The translations under genes and the position numbers were made by a program. A stretch of 64,000 nucleotides of DNA from Georgfuchsia toluolica (GTDB lineage: Bacteria > Pseudomonadota > Gammaproteobacteria > Burkholderiales > Rhodocyclaceae), in the NCBI RefSeq assembly GCF_907163265.1, contig NZ_CAJQUM010000001.1, forward strand, positions 3,286,001 through 3,350,000. Direction: 5' to 3'. The notes beneath the pieces are model-generated. The model saw nothing but the letters and a program-made list of their open reading frames with translations, did not search any database and was not told the origin of the DNA. Shown piece after piece: positions 17,693 to 29,074 of the stretch. How positions within the stretch are numbered: the stretch's first letter is position 1; each line of letters begins with the position of its first letter.

Positions 17693-19798
17693 ATGAATAC
17701 TGCAAAACCCATCAACAGCTATCGCCCCTACTGGGCCAAGCGCTTTGGCATCGCACCTTTCCTGCCCACTACGCGCGCGGAGATGGAAGCGCTCGGCTGG
17801 GATTCATGCGATGTAATCGTCGTTACCGGCGACGCTTACATCGATCATCCGAGTTTCGGCATGGCCCTGGTCGGGCGCCTGCTTGAAGCGCAAGGGTTTC
17901 GCGTCGGCATCATCAGCCAGCCCGATTGGCATTCGGCCAAGGATTTCAGGCGGCTCGGCCAGCCGAATCTTTTTTTCGGCATCACCGCAGGCAATATGGA
18001 TTCGATGGTGAATCGCTATACCGCCGACCGCAAGCCGCGCTCCGATGATGCCTATACGCCCGATGCTGCGCCCGACCGGCGCCCCGACCATGCCGTGGTC
18101 GTGTATGCGCAACGCGCGCGCGAGGCTTTTCCCGACGCCAATATCGTGATCGGCAGCATCGAGGCCTCGCTGCGCCGCATCGCGCATTACGATTACTGGT
18201 CGGACAAGGTGCGGCGCTCGGTGCTGCCCGACAGCAAGGCCGACCTGCTGCTCTTCGGCAATGCCGAACGCGCGCTGATCGAACTCGCGCATCGGCTGGC
18301 GAAGAAGGAGCGCATCGAGGACATTCGCGACCTGCGCGGCAGCGCCTTCATGGTGCCGCGCGGCTGGCGTCCATCGGACGCATGGGTGGAGGCGGATTCG
18401 AGCAGTGTCGACACGCCGGGGGCGCTGCTTAGGCATGCCGATCCGTATGTCATGGAAGAGCCGGGAAGGGAGAAGGGGGAAGGGGGAAGGGTTCGGACTA
18501 TTGCGCAACCAATTCGAGTGTTGTCGAAAAACGAGCGGCTTGCGGTTCGCCAGGATGCGCGCGCGCATAGCGTCGTAAGGTTGCCGGCGTATGAAGTCGT
18601 CAAGGACAACCCGGTGCTGTATGCGCATGCCTCGCGCACATTCCATCTCGAATCCAATCCCGGCAATGCGCGCGCGCTGGTGCAGGCGCACGGCGAACGC
18701 GACGTGTGGCTGAATCCGCCGCCGCTGCCGCTCACCACGGCAGAGATGGATTACGTCTTTGCCTTGCCCTACGCGCGCCGCCCGCATCCGGCTTATGGCG
18801 AAGCCAGGATTCCCGCCTGGGAGATGATCCGTTTTTCGGTGAACATCATGCGCGGCTGCTTCGGCGGCTGCACTTTCTGCTCCATCACCGAACACGAAGG
18901 GCGCATCATCCAGAGCCGTTCCGAAGCATCCATCCTGCATGAAATAGAGGAAATCCGCGACAAGACCCCCGGCTTTACCGGCATCGTTTCCGATCTCGGC
19001 GGTCCGACCGCGAACATGTACCGATTAGCCTGCAAGGACCAGAAGATCGAGGAAAACTGCCGACGGCTTTCCTGCGTCTATCCCGACATCTGCGCCAACC
19101 TCAACACCGACCACGCACCGCTGATTCAGCTCTATCGCAAGGCGCGCGCCCTGCCCGGCATCAAAAAAGTGCTGATCGGCTCCGGCCTGCGCTACGACCT
19201 CGCCGTGCGCGCGCCGGAATACGTCAAGGAACTGGTGCAGCATCATGTCGGCGGTTATCTCAAGATCGCACCCGAACATATCGAGCCGGGGCCGCTGTCG
19301 AAAATGATGAAACCGGGCATCGGCAGCTATGACAAATTCAAGCAGATGTTCGACCGCTACTCGAAGGAAGCCGGGAAGGAGCAGTACCTGATTCCCTACT
19401 TCATCGCCGCACATCCGGGCACGACTGATGAGGACATGCTCAACCTCGCGCTGTGGCTGAAGAAAAACGGCTTCCGTCTCGACCAGGTGCAGACTTTCCT
19501 GCCGACGCCGCTGGCACTGGCCACGGCGATGTGGCACACGGGGAAAAATCCACTGCACAGAGTAGCGGCCGAATCGGAGAACGTCATGGTCGCGCGCGGT
19601 GCGCGCCAGCGCAAGCTGCACAAGGCCTTCCTGCGCTATCACGATCCGGCCAACTGGCCCGTCCTGCGCGAGGCGCTGAAACAGATGGGCCGGGCCGAGC
19701 TGATCGGTAGCGGCAAGAAGCATCTGGTGCCGGCGTGGCAGCCGGCCGGGACCGGGAAAAATCCAGCGCGCATGTCGAAGCGGCGGCTTCCGGCGTAA
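17693..19798 (+). CDS. ygiQ: YgiQ-family radical SAM protein
   Basis: A 701-aa cytoplasmic radical SAM enzyme of the YgiQ/UPF0313 family, whose reaction is unknown. It has the N-terminal YgiQ domain (residues ~1-380: [19 protein letters not shown] and the [16 protein letters not shown] segment), then the cluster motif CX3CX2C (Cys389, Cys393, Cys396 in [11 protein letters not shown]), and a C-terminal Arg/Lys-rich tail. Binding a 4Fe-4S cluster and SAM is inferred from the motif. It diverges from the TonB-like gene with only 58 bases between the starts. Confidence 0.93.
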   Translation: MNTAKPINSYRPYWAKRFGIAPFLPTTRAEMEALGWDSCDVIVVTGDAYIDHPSFGMALVGRLLEAQGFRVGIISQPDWHSAKDFRRLGQPNLFFGITAGNMDSMVNRYTADRKPRSDDAYTPDAAPDRRPDHAVVVYAQRAREAFPDANIVIGSIEASLRRIAHYDYWSDKVRRSVLPDSKADLLLFGNAERALIELAHRLAKKERIEDIRDLRGSAFMVPRGWRPSDAWVEADSSSVDTPGALLRHADPYVMEEPGREKGEGGRVRTIAQPIRVLSKNERLAVRQDARAHSVVRLPAYEVVKDNPVLYAHASRTFHLESNPGNARALVQAHGERDVWLNPPPLPLTTAEMDYVFALPYARRPHPAYGEARIPAWEMIRFSVNIMRGCFGGCTFCSITEHEGRIIQSRSEASILHEIEEIRDKTPGFTGIVSDLGGPTANMYRLACKDQKIEENCRRLSCVYPDICANLNTDHAPLIQLYRKARALPGIKKVLIGSGLRYDLAVRAPEYVKELVQHHVGGYLKIAPEHIEPGPLSKMMKPGIGSYDKFKQMFDRYSKEAGKEQYLIPYFIAAHPGTTDEDMLNLALWLKKNGFRLDQVQTFLPTPLALATAMWHTGKNPLHRVAAESENVMVARGARQRKLHKAFLRYHDPANWPVLREALKQMGRAELIGSGKKHLVPAWQPAGTGKNPARMSKRRLPA

Positions 19799-19835
19799 AC
19801 TGCGTCATCCGGCACATAGCCGAAAAGGAGTTGTC

Positions 19836-21629
19836 ATGGCTGACTACACCCCCCCCTTGCGCGATATGCGCTTTATTCTCGAAGACATGGGCTACCTCGG
19901 CGAGGTCGCCGTTCTTCCTGGCCAGGAGGAAATCACGGCAGATGTCACGTTTGCGATTCTCGAGGAAGCCGGTAAATTTGCCGCCGCAATGCTCGCCCCG
20001 CTCAATCGCAGCGGTGACCGCGAGGGTTGCCGTCTTCAGAACAACGTCGTCACCACGCCCAAGGGCTGGAAGGATGCCTACGCCGCCTACCGCGAAGCGG
20101 GCTGGACCGGCGTTGCAGGGCCGCAGGAATTCGGGGGACAAAATCTCGCCAAGATAGTCGCCACACCGCTGCAGGAAATGTGGCAATCGGCAAACCTTGC
20201 TTTTTCGCTACTGCCGCTGCTGAGCTTCGGCGCCATTGATGCCTTGTTGCGCACCGCCTCCACCGAACTCAAGCACAAGTACCTGCCGAAGATGATCGAC
20301 GGCACCTGGAGCGGTACCATGAACCTGACCGAGCCGCAGGCCGGTTCCGACCTCGGCGCCGTGCGCACGCGCGCCGAGCCTCAACCCGACGGCAGCTACC
20401 GCATTTCCGGGCAGAAAATCTTTATCACTTATGGCGAACACGATTGCACCGAAAACATCATCCATCTGGTGCTGGCGCGCCTGCCCGATGCGCCGCCCGG
20501 CGTGAAGGGCATCTCGCTGTTCGTGGTGCCGAAGTTCCTCGTCAATGCTGATGGTTCGCTTGGCGCCCGCAACGACGTGAAATGCGTTTCCATCGAGCAC
20601 AAGCTCGGCATCCATGCCAGCCCGACCTGCGTCATGGCCTACGGCGATGAAGGCGGGGCGGTCGGCCATCTGGTGGGCAGCGCCAACCGCGGCCTCGAAC
20701 ACATGTTTGTGATGATGAACGAGGCGCGCTTTTCCGTCGGCCTGCAGGGCATCGCCGTCGCCGAGCGATCTTATCAACAAGCACTGGCCTATGCGCGCGA
20801 ACGCATACAGGGGCATGATGCCGTGAGCGGCGAGCATGACGTTGCCATCATCCGCCACCCCGACGTGCGGCGCATGCTGCTCTTGATGAAATCGCGTACC
20901 CAGGCCGCGCGCATGCTGGCCTATGCCGTGGCGGCCCAATTCGACAGGGCGCTGCACCACGCCGATGCAGAGGCCCGCAAGCAAAGCCAGGCGCTGGTCG
21001 ATCTGCTGATTCCAGTGGTCAAGGCGTGGAGCACCGAGATCGGCAATGAGTCGGTCCAGCTTGGCGTACAGATTCACGGTGGCATGGGTTTCATCGAAGA
21101 AACAGGCGCCGCGCAGCATCTGCGCGATGCGCGCATTCTCACCATCTACGAAGGCACCACCGGCATCCAGGCGCTCGACCTGCTCGGGCGCAAGCTGGCG
21201 CGCGACGGAGGCGAGAGCCTGAAACTGCTGATCGGCACCATGCTGCGTGATGCCGAAGCGCTGGCGGCGGCACCTTTGCCCGAAGCCGCTGCGCTGGCGC
21301 CCGCACTGAAAAATGCGATCGACACGCTGGGCAAGGGTGGGCACAGTTTGCTGGTTACCGGCATGGGCAACATGGGCGCGGCATTGGGCGTGGCCGTACC
21401 TTTCCTGCATCTGACCGGCGTTGTCTGTGGCGCCTGGCAGTGGGGACGCGCCACGACTGCCGCCGCAAAGGCCATCCAGGCGGGCAGTACCGATGCGGAC
21501 TATTACCGCTCGCAAATCGCACTGGCCCAGTTTTATTTCAGCCACGTCGCCAGTTCGGCTGCAGGACTTGCACAAACCGTGGCGCAAGGCGGCAGCGAGG
21601 TAAGCGCGTTTCCCGATCAGGGTTTCTGA
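19836..21629 (+). CDS. Acyl-CoA dehydrogenase, DmdC-like large type
   Basis: A 597-aa FAD-dependent acyl-CoA dehydrogenase, longer than the usual ~380 aa because of an N-terminal extension and an added C-terminal domain (after residue ~460), as in the DmdC / FadE-like class. Seen: NLTEPQAGSDLGAVRT (FAD/substrate loop), QIHGGMGFIEETG, and YEGTTGIQALDLLGRK with the catalytic Glu. An AAGGAG site precedes the ATG. DmdC oxidises methylmercaptopropionyl-CoA, but family members act on many acyl-CoAs and nothing nearby fixes the substrate. A weak GC hairpin with a T-run follows the stop. Confidence 0.9.
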   Translation: MADYTPPLRDMRFILEDMGYLGEVAVLPGQEEITADVTFAILEEAGKFAAAMLAPLNRSGDREGCRLQNNVVTTPKGWKDAYAAYREAGWTGVAGPQEFGGQNLAKIVATPLQEMWQSANLAFSLLPLLSFGAIDALLRTASTELKHKYLPKMIDGTWSGTMNLTEPQAGSDLGAVRTRAEPQPDGSYRISGQKIFITYGEHDCTENIIHLVLARLPDAPPGVKGISLFVVPKFLVNADGSLGARNDVKCVSIEHKLGIHASPTCVMAYGDEGGAVGHLVGSANRGLEHMFVMMNEARFSVGLQGIAVAERSYQQALAYARERIQGHDAVSGEHDVAIIRHPDVRRMLLLMKSRTQAARMLAYAVAAQFDRALHHADAEARKQSQALVDLLIPVVKAWSTEIGNESVQLGVQIHGGMGFIEETGAAQHLRDARILTIYEGTTGIQALDLLGRKLARDGGESLKLLIGTMLRDAEALAAAPLPEAAALAPALKNAIDTLGKGGHSLLVTGMGNMGAALGVAVPFLHLTGVVCGAWQWGRATTAAAKAIQAGSTDADYYRSQIALAQFYFSHVASSAAGLAQTVAQGGSEVSAFPDQGF

Positions 21630-21849
21630 CGCGCCCCGTACGGGCGGCTATTTTTGGGTATCCGTAATGTGTGATTGATTTTCTATTACGCGATGCCAAA
21701 TGCTTTGGGACTGATGTGCCACGGCCGCAGCTCGGCCAATACCACATATCCCGAATGATTATTCAGTCGGGCTGGTCGGGATGGAACCTCGACGATTAGC
21801 AGGCCGCTAAAGAAGGGAGTCGCGGGTAGTCAACTGAAAAAAGTGACTA

Positions 21850-22365
21850 TCAAGCTCTCGCCTTGGCCATTGTACTAAAGGTTGACCCTGGCGGTAGCGA
21901 AATGACGTGATTCGCGAGCGCAATATGATTTTTCTTGAGGTGTGCGAGAAATTCCGTGGCGGAGCAGTTTTGCTCCAGTTCACGTTTATTAAAGGGCAAT
22001 GAGAAAATGGAAATATCACGTTCTACGAGATGAAGGCCACTTTGCGATGCGATTTCGATGATGTCCTTGACTTTCTCGGCAAGCCTCCCGTCGGCCGCCG
22101 TATAAGGCACCAGAATCCAGAAATCAACCCCGTCACGCATTACCAAATCAGTCTTGCGGAAGGATTTGCTTAAGCAATGCAAAACCTCATCAAGTTTTTT
22201 CGACGCTTCTTGTGCGCCGAATGCGTCACCGAGCACCCTGGGATTTACAAAATCGATATGGATAAGACCGAATTGAACATGGCCAGTGTAGCGTTCTGTT
22301 ACCGCCAGTAGCCATTCCAATGTAAAGAGAAATTTCTCGCGTAACTCCAGGTCTTGTTGTGACAT
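21850..22365 (-). CDS. Degenerate GGDEF-domain protein
   Basis: A 171-aa soluble protein whose fold pattern follows a diguanylate cyclase domain: a helix, the HVQFGLIHIDFVNPRVLGD strand-turn, LSKSFRKTDLVMRDGVDFWILVP, and a terminal strand. The signature loop reads DGVDF instead of GGDEF, and the first metal-site region is also altered, so cyclase activity is unlikely; a binding or scaffold role is possible. I chose the ATG at 22365 because AGGGA lies just upstream; the frame extends 8 codons further. It is monocistronic. Confidence 0.7.
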   Translation of the reverse strand: MSQQDLELREKFLFTLEWLLAVTERYTGHVQFGLIHIDFVNPRVLGDAFGAQEASKKLDEVLHCLSKSFRKTDLVMRDGVDFWILVPYTAADGRLAEKVKDIIEIASQSGLHLVERDISIFSLPFNKRELEQNCSATEFLAHLKKNHIALANHVISLPPGSTFSTMAKARA

Positions 22366-22809
22366 ACAATCATCCCTTTGGCATGACATTCAGGCTTTAC
22401 GTCTGGCTTTGTCATAAACAGAAAACTCTATGAGAGGCAGCAACTAATGCAGCGCCGCTCATTTTGATGGGTAGATTCGAAAATCCCGCTGAACCGCTCC
22501 ACCCACTGCCCATACTTCTAATATAAATTTTAGATAAGCGCAAGCAGAACAAGAACTTTATGTGGCGATAATCGGTCCATATCAATAACTGAGAATCCGC
22601 AATTGGCGCTTGTTTTATTTCGTTAAGCTAGCCAGTCAGGACAAGAGCAGTAGCCGGTGGAGCATCGCACCGATTCTGTAACGCGAAGTTTTTGCCTATG
22701 CTATATGCGCTGCATCATGTCAAATGGCTATAAATTGCGGATGGCCATATTTTTTTCAGTAGACCGGATAATGTGCCGGTAAAATTGCAATGCCATAGGA
22801 GAAAATAAT
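22366..22809. other. Intergenic region with nothing recognised
   Basis: These 444 bases separate the divergent GGDEF-like gene and the small membrane-protein gene. They are AT-richer than their surroundings (notably 22520-22640). I see no frame with a ribosome site, no strong hairpin with a T-run, and no tRNA-like fold. Confidence 0.5.
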
Positions 22810-23148
22810 TTGACCGGACTTCTGTTCTTGCCCGTGGTGCTCAGCCTCATCGTGCTTGGGGCCCATTTCCTGCGAGAAGGGAATCTCATCATGGTGGCTG
22901 TCGCTCTTGTGATTATCGGGCTGGTGTTCGTGCGCCGCCGCTGGGCTGCATACACGGTCCAGACAGCTCTTCTCCTCGGCGCTGCCGAATGGGTGCGAAC
23001 ACTGGTGGAGCGGGTTGCTGCACGATTCGAAGCCGGGCAGCCTGTATTGAGGCTGGTGCTGATTCTTGGCGGCGTGGCGCTGGTAACGGCGCTTTCGACC
23101 CTGGTATTTCGCACGGCCCGGCTGAAGCGCTGGTATGAACACAGTTGA
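22810..23148 (+). CDS. Small integral membrane protein, function unknown
   Basis: 112 aa with three hydrophobic segments (about residues 4-20, 27-41 and 80-100) and a basic C-terminal end. The start is TTG at 22810, supported by a perfect AGGAG eight bases upstream; no ATG gives a comparable reading. It precedes grxD by 68 bases and may be cotranscribed with it. I recognise no family. Confidence 0.65.
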   Translation: MTGLLFLPVVLSLIVLGAHFLREGNLIMVAVALVIIGLVFVRRRWAAYTVQTALLLGAAEWVRTLVERVAARFEAGQPVLRLVLILGGVALVTALSTLVFRTARLKRWYEHS

Positions 23149-23216
23149 CGCAGCGCCAATTTTGCCGCTACACTTATGCCCGACTATTTCAGTCGGCAAT
23201 TAAATGGGGATTCCCA

Positions 23217-23543
23217 ATGGGCGTGCAAGAGTTGATTCGCGAGACTGTGACCTCCAAACCGGTCGTGCTGTTCATGAAAGGTACTCCACAGTTTCCGCAA
23301 TGCGGTTTTTCATCCAAAGTAGTGCAGATGTTGAAAGCATCGGGCGTCAAGGATTTTGCGGCCGTGAATGTGCTTGCCAACGAAGAGGTTCGCCAAGGCA
23401 TCAAGGAGTATGCGAATTGGCCGACGGTTCCGCAGCTTTATGTCAACGGCGAATTCATCGGCGGCTGCGACATTGTCAGCGAAATGTATGCTTCCGGCGA
23501 ATTGAAGAAATTGCTGGAGCCGGTACTACAGCAAGCTGCTTGA
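23217..23543 (+). CDS. grxD: Monothiol glutaredoxin Grx4 type
   Basis: A 108-aa CGFS monothiol glutaredoxin that binds and transfers 2Fe-2S clusters together with glutathione and BolA. The active site reads PQCGFS (CGFS at about residues 29-32); [18 protein letters not shown] is the glutathione-binding segment. The ATG at 23217 gives the standard length; the frame also opens 24 codons earlier. A symmetrical 18-bp-stem terminator follows. Confidence 0.96.
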   Translation: MGVQELIRETVTSKPVVLFMKGTPQFPQCGFSSKVVQMLKASGVKDFAAVNVLANEEVRQGIKEYANWPTVPQLYVNGEFIGGCDIVSEMYASGELKKLLEPVLQQAA

Positions 23544-23556
23544 ATGCACAGTCACG

Positions 23557-23597
23557 GCCAACAAAAAAGCCCGTCGCAAACGGGCTTTTTTGTTGGC
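23557..23597. terminator. Bidirectional Rho-independent terminator (grxD / yceI operon)
   Basis: A perfect 18-bp stem runs from GCCAACAAAAAAGCCCGT to its complement, with a 5-base loop. A-runs and T-runs lie on both sides of the GC core, so it can stop transcription from grxD and from the convergent yceI operon. Confidence 0.95.
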
Positions 23598-23609
23598 GCC
23601 GAACCATGT

Positions 23610-24200
23610 TTAGTCTGCGCGTAATCCTTCCACCTGGATACGCAAGGTGACATCCATCTTGAAGCCGTACCCCTCGCCATAGGCAATGCCGAAATCCTTG
23701 CGATTGAGGGTAGCCAGCGCATCGGCGCCACAGGCTTCCTTCTTGAGCATGGGATGCGGTTTGCAGAGGAACTGATTGATCTGTAGCGTGACCGGCTTGG
23801 TGACGCCATGCAGGGTCAGATCCCCTACAATGACAGCGGGCTTGTTACCATCGAACTTCGTAAACCTGCCCTTGTAGGTAGCGGTCGGATACTTGGCCAC
23901 ATCAAACATTTCCTCTGACTTGGCGTGCTCGTTCAGCTTCGCCATGCCGAAATCAATGGAGCCCGTATCGATGTTGACTTCGACCGTACCGGTCTTATTC
24001 TCAACATCCAGAACGACGGTACCGGAGCTGCGGGTGAATTTGCCGCGCCAGGTCGACAGACCGCCCATGTGGTCGGCTTCAAAACTCGGGTAGGTGTGGC
24101 TTGGATCGAGGTTATAGGTGACGGGTGCGGCGAAAGCGGGTGCAACCGATGTAATCAATGCCGCGGACAGTGCAATTGTGGAAAACAGTTTTTTCATCAT
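23610..24200 (-). CDS. YceI-family periplasmic protein (first copy)
   Basis: A 196-aa secreted protein: signal peptide (residues ~1-24, cleavage after AFA), then the YceI lipocalin-like domain ([47 protein letters not shown]). YceI proteins bind long isoprenoid chains such as octaprenyl-type molecules. A Cys pair in the insertion around residues 145-160 is typical of the longer YceI form. An AAGGAG site precedes the ATG-ATG start. It is the last gene of the marR-cybB-yceI-yceI operon and ends at the shared terminator. Confidence 0.92.
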   Translation of the reverse strand: MMKKLFSTIALSAALITSVAPAFAAPVTYNLDPSHTYPSFEADHMGGLSTWRGKFTRSSGTVVLDVENKTGTVEVNIDTGSIDFGMAKLNEHAKSEEMFDVAKYPTATYKGRFTKFDGNKPAVIVGDLTLHGVTKPVTLQINQFLCKPHPMLKKEACGADALATLNRKDFGIAYGEGYGFKMDVTLRIQVEGLRAD

Positions 24201-24221
24201 TATCTCCTTGGGGTTTTGGGG

Positions 24222-24779
24222 CTACTTCTTGGGGAAAAGAAACAGCTTGAACTTCACTTGAATATCATCGGCGACGGTACTCGTATCCGCCCATTCGCCT
24301 TCGCCGATCTTGAACTGCAAGCGGGGCAAAACAAATCCGCCTTCCAGCCAGCTACCGGGGCCTTCATTGCGGATCGAAAACGAAATTACGGTATTCCGGC
24401 TGATGCCTTTGATGCTCAGCGTACCGCGGGCTTCATAACGGCCCGCGCCGAGCGGCTTGACACTGCTGGCGAGGAAGCTGGCCTTGGGAAAGATGGCTAT
24501 GTTCAGCCAATTCTTTCCTTTTACCTCAGTCGTGGCTTCGTTGCTGCCGGCATCGATGCTCGCCAGATCGACGTCCACCCGCGCCTTGCCGGCCTCCGGC
24601 CGTGCCGGGTCAATCGATATCTGGGCATCGAACTTTTTGAAACTTCCGTCCACCGCTACGCCCATCTGCTTGCCGACGAACGTGATGTGGCTTTTCTCCG
24701 CCGCCACCTGATTCAACTCAGCGGCATCTGCGCCGCAGGCAATCGCGGCCGCCGCCATAAAGGCCAATAACGATTTCAT
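24222..24779 (-). CDS. YceI-family periplasmic protein (second copy)
   Basis: 185 aa with a signal peptide (residues ~1-19) and a YceI domain (SHITFVGKQMGVAVDGSF, FPKASFLASS, GTLSIKGISRNTVISF). It differs strongly in sequence from the neighbouring YceI, so this is an old duplication rather than a recent copy. The gene starts 8 bases after the cytochrome b561 stop and ends 21 bases before the next yceI. Pairing of YceI with cytochrome b561 is common and suggests a membrane quinone or isoprenoid link. Confidence 0.9.
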   Translation of the reverse strand: MKSLLAFMAAAAIACGADAAELNQVAAEKSHITFVGKQMGVAVDGSFKKFDAQISIDPARPEAGKARVDVDLASIDAGSNEATTEVKGKNWLNIAIFPKASFLASSVKPLGAGRYEARGTLSIKGISRNTVISFSIRNEGPGSWLEGGFVLPRLQFKIGEGEWADTSTVADDIQVKFKLFLFPKK

Positions 24780-24787
24780 ATCACCTC

Positions 24788-25321
24788 CTATGTCCTGGCA
24801 AAGGGATTCATGCGCGACAGGAGATGATCCTTGTCGATAAATTGGTGCTTGAGCGCCGCCGCTACGTGAAGACCGAACAGCAGCAGCATGCCGTAATTGA
24901 GCATTTCGTGCAGTTCATGCAGCGTCTCGCCCAGTTCCTTGTTCTTGCCCACCAGATCCGGCAGCGGCAGCACGCCGAACCACACGGTCTGCATCCCTTT
25001 GGCCGAACTCAACAGCCAGCCGCTCAGTGGAATGACGATCATGAATGCATACAGCATGTAATGCACGGCATCCGACGCTTGTCGCTGCCAGCGCGGCATC
25101 GGTACAGGTGCCGGCGGCTTGTGGCCAATGCGCCAGAGAATGCGGATCAGAACAAGCAAAAATATCGTCACGCCGGCCCATTTATGCCACGAGTAATACT
25201 GAAGTTTTTGCGGCGATAGTGGCAGGTCGGCCATGTAAAGGCCAAGCGGGAAAGCGCCAAAGATCAGCAGCGCAATCAGCCAGTGCAGTGCAATCGAAAC
25301 CGGGTTGTAGCGTTCCATCAT
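24788..25321 (-). CDS. cybB: Cytochrome b561-type di-heme membrane protein
   Basis: A 177-aa four-helix membrane protein. Conserved heme-ligand histidines are visible in the first helix (ALHWLIA), the second (SWHKWAG), and the fourth segment (LHVAAALKHQFID). Family members pass electrons between ubiquinol and periplasmic partners, including superoxide in E. coli CybB. The ATG overlaps the marR stop in an ATGA arrangement, so it is translationally coupled to the regulator. Confidence 0.93.
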   Translation of the reverse strand: MMERYNPVSIALHWLIALLIFGAFPLGLYMADLPLSPQKLQYYSWHKWAGVTIFLLVLIRILWRIGHKPPAPVPMPRWQRQASDAVHYMLYAFMIVIPLSGWLLSSAKGMQTVWFGVLPLPDLVGKNKELGETLHELHEMLNYGMLLLFGLHVAAALKHQFIDKDHLLSRMNPFART

Positions 25322-25785
25322 TGGTTTTCCTTTTTATTATCGGCCGCGGCCGAGAGTGCTTTTCGCAAACTGCTGAGGCCTTGCTCCAGCACAGCAAGTT
25401 CCTGTTCGCAAACCTGCCCGAAAGCTTCGCGCAAATGGCTGATGTGCGCCGGGAATGCCCGGTCGAATATCTTATCGCCCTGGCGCGTCAGGCGCACGAT
25501 GGTCGCACGCCCGTCTTCCGGGCAACTCTCGCGGCTCACGATGCCTTTGGCCTCCAGCCGGTCGACAACCCCGGTCAAGGTACCTTTGGTAATCAGTGTG
25601 CGCTCACCCAATTCGCGGAAGGTCATCCCCTGCGTGTTGCCGAGCGTGGCGATGACGTCGAACTGCGGCGGCGTGAGCTTCAGCGTCTGGATGTGCGCCG
25701 CCGAATAACGCTCGAAAGCCTGGTAACACTGCGTCAGTTCGCGCAGGACGGAAAGAAACGGAGCCCGACGGGCAGTTTTGGACAT
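25318..25785 (-). CDS. MarR-family transcriptional regulator of the cybB-yceI operon
   Basis: A 155-aa winged-helix repressor. The recognition region (FRELGERTLITKGTLTGVVDRLEAKG) is followed by the wing ESCPEDGRATIVRLT with the conserved D-x-R. The ATG at 25785 is preferred over a TTG five codons earlier; neither has a good ribosome site. The promoter just upstream is covered by a perfect inverted repeat, so autoregulation is likely. As first gene of marR-cybB-yceI-yceI it probably senses a redox-active or phenolic signal; the ligand is not known. Confidence 0.93.
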   Translation of the reverse strand: MSKTARRAPFLSVLRELTQCYQAFERYSAAHIQTLKLTPPQFDVIATLGNTQGMTFRELGERTLITKGTLTGVVDRLEAKGIVSRESCPEDGRATIVRLTRQGDKIFDRAFPAHISHLREAFGQVCEQELAVLEQGLSSLRKALSAAADNKKENQ

Positions 25786-25803
25786 GTGGAGTCGACGCAA
25801 TTC

Positions 25804-25838
25804 GTACTAGGTAGAACCAATATAGTTCTACCTAGTAC
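25804..25838. promoter_or_regulatory. MarR operator, 35-bp perfect inverted repeat
   Basis: GTACTAGGTAGAAC and its exact complement GTTCTACCTAGTAC, with a 7-base spacer. One arm fills the promoter spacer and the other covers the start-site region, with the -10 box at the centre. Bound repressor would block RNA polymerase. Confidence 0.85.
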
Positions 25839-25847
25839 CAATGTCAA
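25819..25847 (-). promoter_or_regulatory. Sigma-70 promoter of the marR-cybB-yceI-yceI operon
   Basis: On the minus strand TTGACA (25847-25842), a 17-base spacer and TATATT (25824-25819). The -35 box matches consensus fully and the -10 box at five of six positions, with optimal spacing. Transcription should begin near 25812, about 27 bases before the ATG. Confidence 0.85.
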
Positions 25848-25861
25848 CCCCCGCGTTGGAA

Positions 25862-26179
25862 TCAGGTGGCGAATCGGTGTTTGACGCGCAAGGCCCCTGC
25901 GCCGGCTTCAATGGCAAGCAGCCGGTCGATGTTGGGATGCTTGCCGGGATGGGCACGCGCATCCTCCGTATGCTCGGCATAGAGTTCGAGGCCTTTTCCT
26001 GCCGCTTCCGGCGTGATCGAACCATAGATCTGACCGAGATGGTTGTACACCATCAGCGAGCCGGTCTGCCCTTGTTTGTTCTCAATGGTGGCGACCATGT
26101 TGCCTTCCGCATCGAGCAGATCAATCGCCGCCAGATGCGAAATTTTCGGCAGTTGCTTGAGATTGTCGGCGAAAGTCAT
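25862..26179 (-). CDS. Conserved-looking small soluble protein, function unknown
   Basis: 105 aa, mixed charge, with no signal peptide or membrane segment. Residues ~15-60 read as alternating strands (SHLAAIDLLDAEGNMVATIE, SLMVYNHLGQIYGSITPEAA). An AGGA ribosome site precedes the ATG, which supports it being real. It runs in the same direction as the marR operon; its stop lies 15 bases before the marR -35 box, so read-through is possible. I recognise no family. Confidence 0.6.
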   Translation of the reverse strand: MTFADNLKQLPKISHLAAIDLLDAEGNMVATIENKQGQTGSLMVYNHLGQIYGSITPEAAGKGLELYAEHTEDARAHPGKHPNIDRLLAIEAGAGALRVKHRFAT

Positions 26180-26200
26180 ATTGATTCCTGATAATCTTTT

Positions 26201-26309
26201 TCACCACAGAGTACACAAAGGGAATCAAAATCCTTGACACTTGGCCAAAGCCCCCGCTTTTATAGGTTGCTCTTGCCTTCCTCTGCGTCCTTCGTGTTCT
26301 CTGTGATGA
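26201..26309. repeat. CACAGAG-armed inverted repeat, copy 1
   Basis: The left arm TCACCACAGAGTACACAAAG (26201-26220) and a right arm near 26288-26309 (TTCTCTGTGATGA at its end) are imperfect complements with a spacer of about 65 bases. A related element lies at 58121-58240. It sits between purB and the small 105-aa gene and may help end purB transcription. Confidence 0.6.
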
Positions 26310-26323
26310 GAGGTTTTTTAATT

Positions 26324-28422
<2,099 letters not shown>

Positions 28423-28426
<4 letters not shown>

Positions 28427-28580
28427 CGCATATGGGTCGCCAGCGCTACCCCTGAGGATAGAAATGCGCAAAGGCGAATTAAACGCCCCCCACCCTCATA
28501 CCCCGCCTCAAGGCGGGGCTATCAATTGGCTCGCTGCGCTCGATATCACGCCGGGCACTGGTTCCGCTTTTTCACGTTAA
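28423..28580 (+). repeat. Dispersed intergenic repeat, copy B (158 bp)
   Basis: Begins TTAGCGCATATGG, which contains the GST stop codon, and ends CACGTTAA, which contains the stop of the convergent Nudix gene. The internal hairpin is CCCCGCC-TCAA-GGCGGGG, followed by a TCAATTGG near-palindrome and GCTCGCTGCGCTCGATATCAC-like sequence. Same length as inverted copy C on the other side of the Nudix gene. Confidence 0.85.
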
Positions 28581-29062
28581 CCGCGTCGTGCCAGCCAGTC
28601 GCGCACGGCCAGGCCGGTGCCGGCATCCCAAGGTCTCAGTTTCTCCGGCGCAATCAGCCGGTAGTCGCACAATTCCTCGTTGAGCACGATCTCGCCTTGC
28701 GCCCGGACGTGATAGGCAATGATGAGTTCGTTCTTGCGCTGGAAGTCATAGACGCCCACCAGTGAGGTGGCGGTAACATCGAGGCCGACCTCCTCCTTCA
28801 CTTCGCGCGCGGCGGCCTCTTCGGGCGATTCGCCACGCTCAATGAAGCCGGTGATGAGGCCGAAGAAAACGGCCTCCCAGGCGCGATTGCGCGCCAGAAG
28901 AATTTTCCCCTCCGAATCGGTGTGTTCGACGATTGCCGCGACCACGGGCAGCGGATTGTCCCAATGCACCCAACCGCATTGCGGGTCAGCACACACTCTC
29001 CTCTGACGACCTGCCAGCGGCAGATCGACCAACGGTTCTGCACAGAATGGACAAAAGCGCAT
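28577..29062 (-). CDS. Nudix hydrolase with zinc ribbon, NudC-like
   Basis: 161 aa. An N-terminal zinc ribbon (CPFC near residues 4-7 and CADPQCGW near 24-31) is followed by a complete Nudix box at ~72-94 (GFIERGESPEEAAAREVKEE, then VGLDV). NADH pyrophosphatases and decapping NudC proteins share this order but are longer; this short form is best called NudC-like with unknown substrate. The gene is framed by opposed 158-bp repeats B and C: its stop lies in the end of B and its start is 12 bases from C. Confidence 0.9.
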   Translation of the reverse strand: MRFCPFCAEPLVDLPLAGRQRRVCADPQCGWVHWDNPLPVVAAIVEHTDSEGKILLARNRAWEAVFFGLITGFIERGESPEEAAAREVKEEVGLDVTATSLVGVYDFQRKNELIIAYHVRAQGEIVLNEELCDYRLIAPEKLRPWDAGTGLAVRDWLARRG

Positions 29063-29074
29063 CGAGGGACGCCC

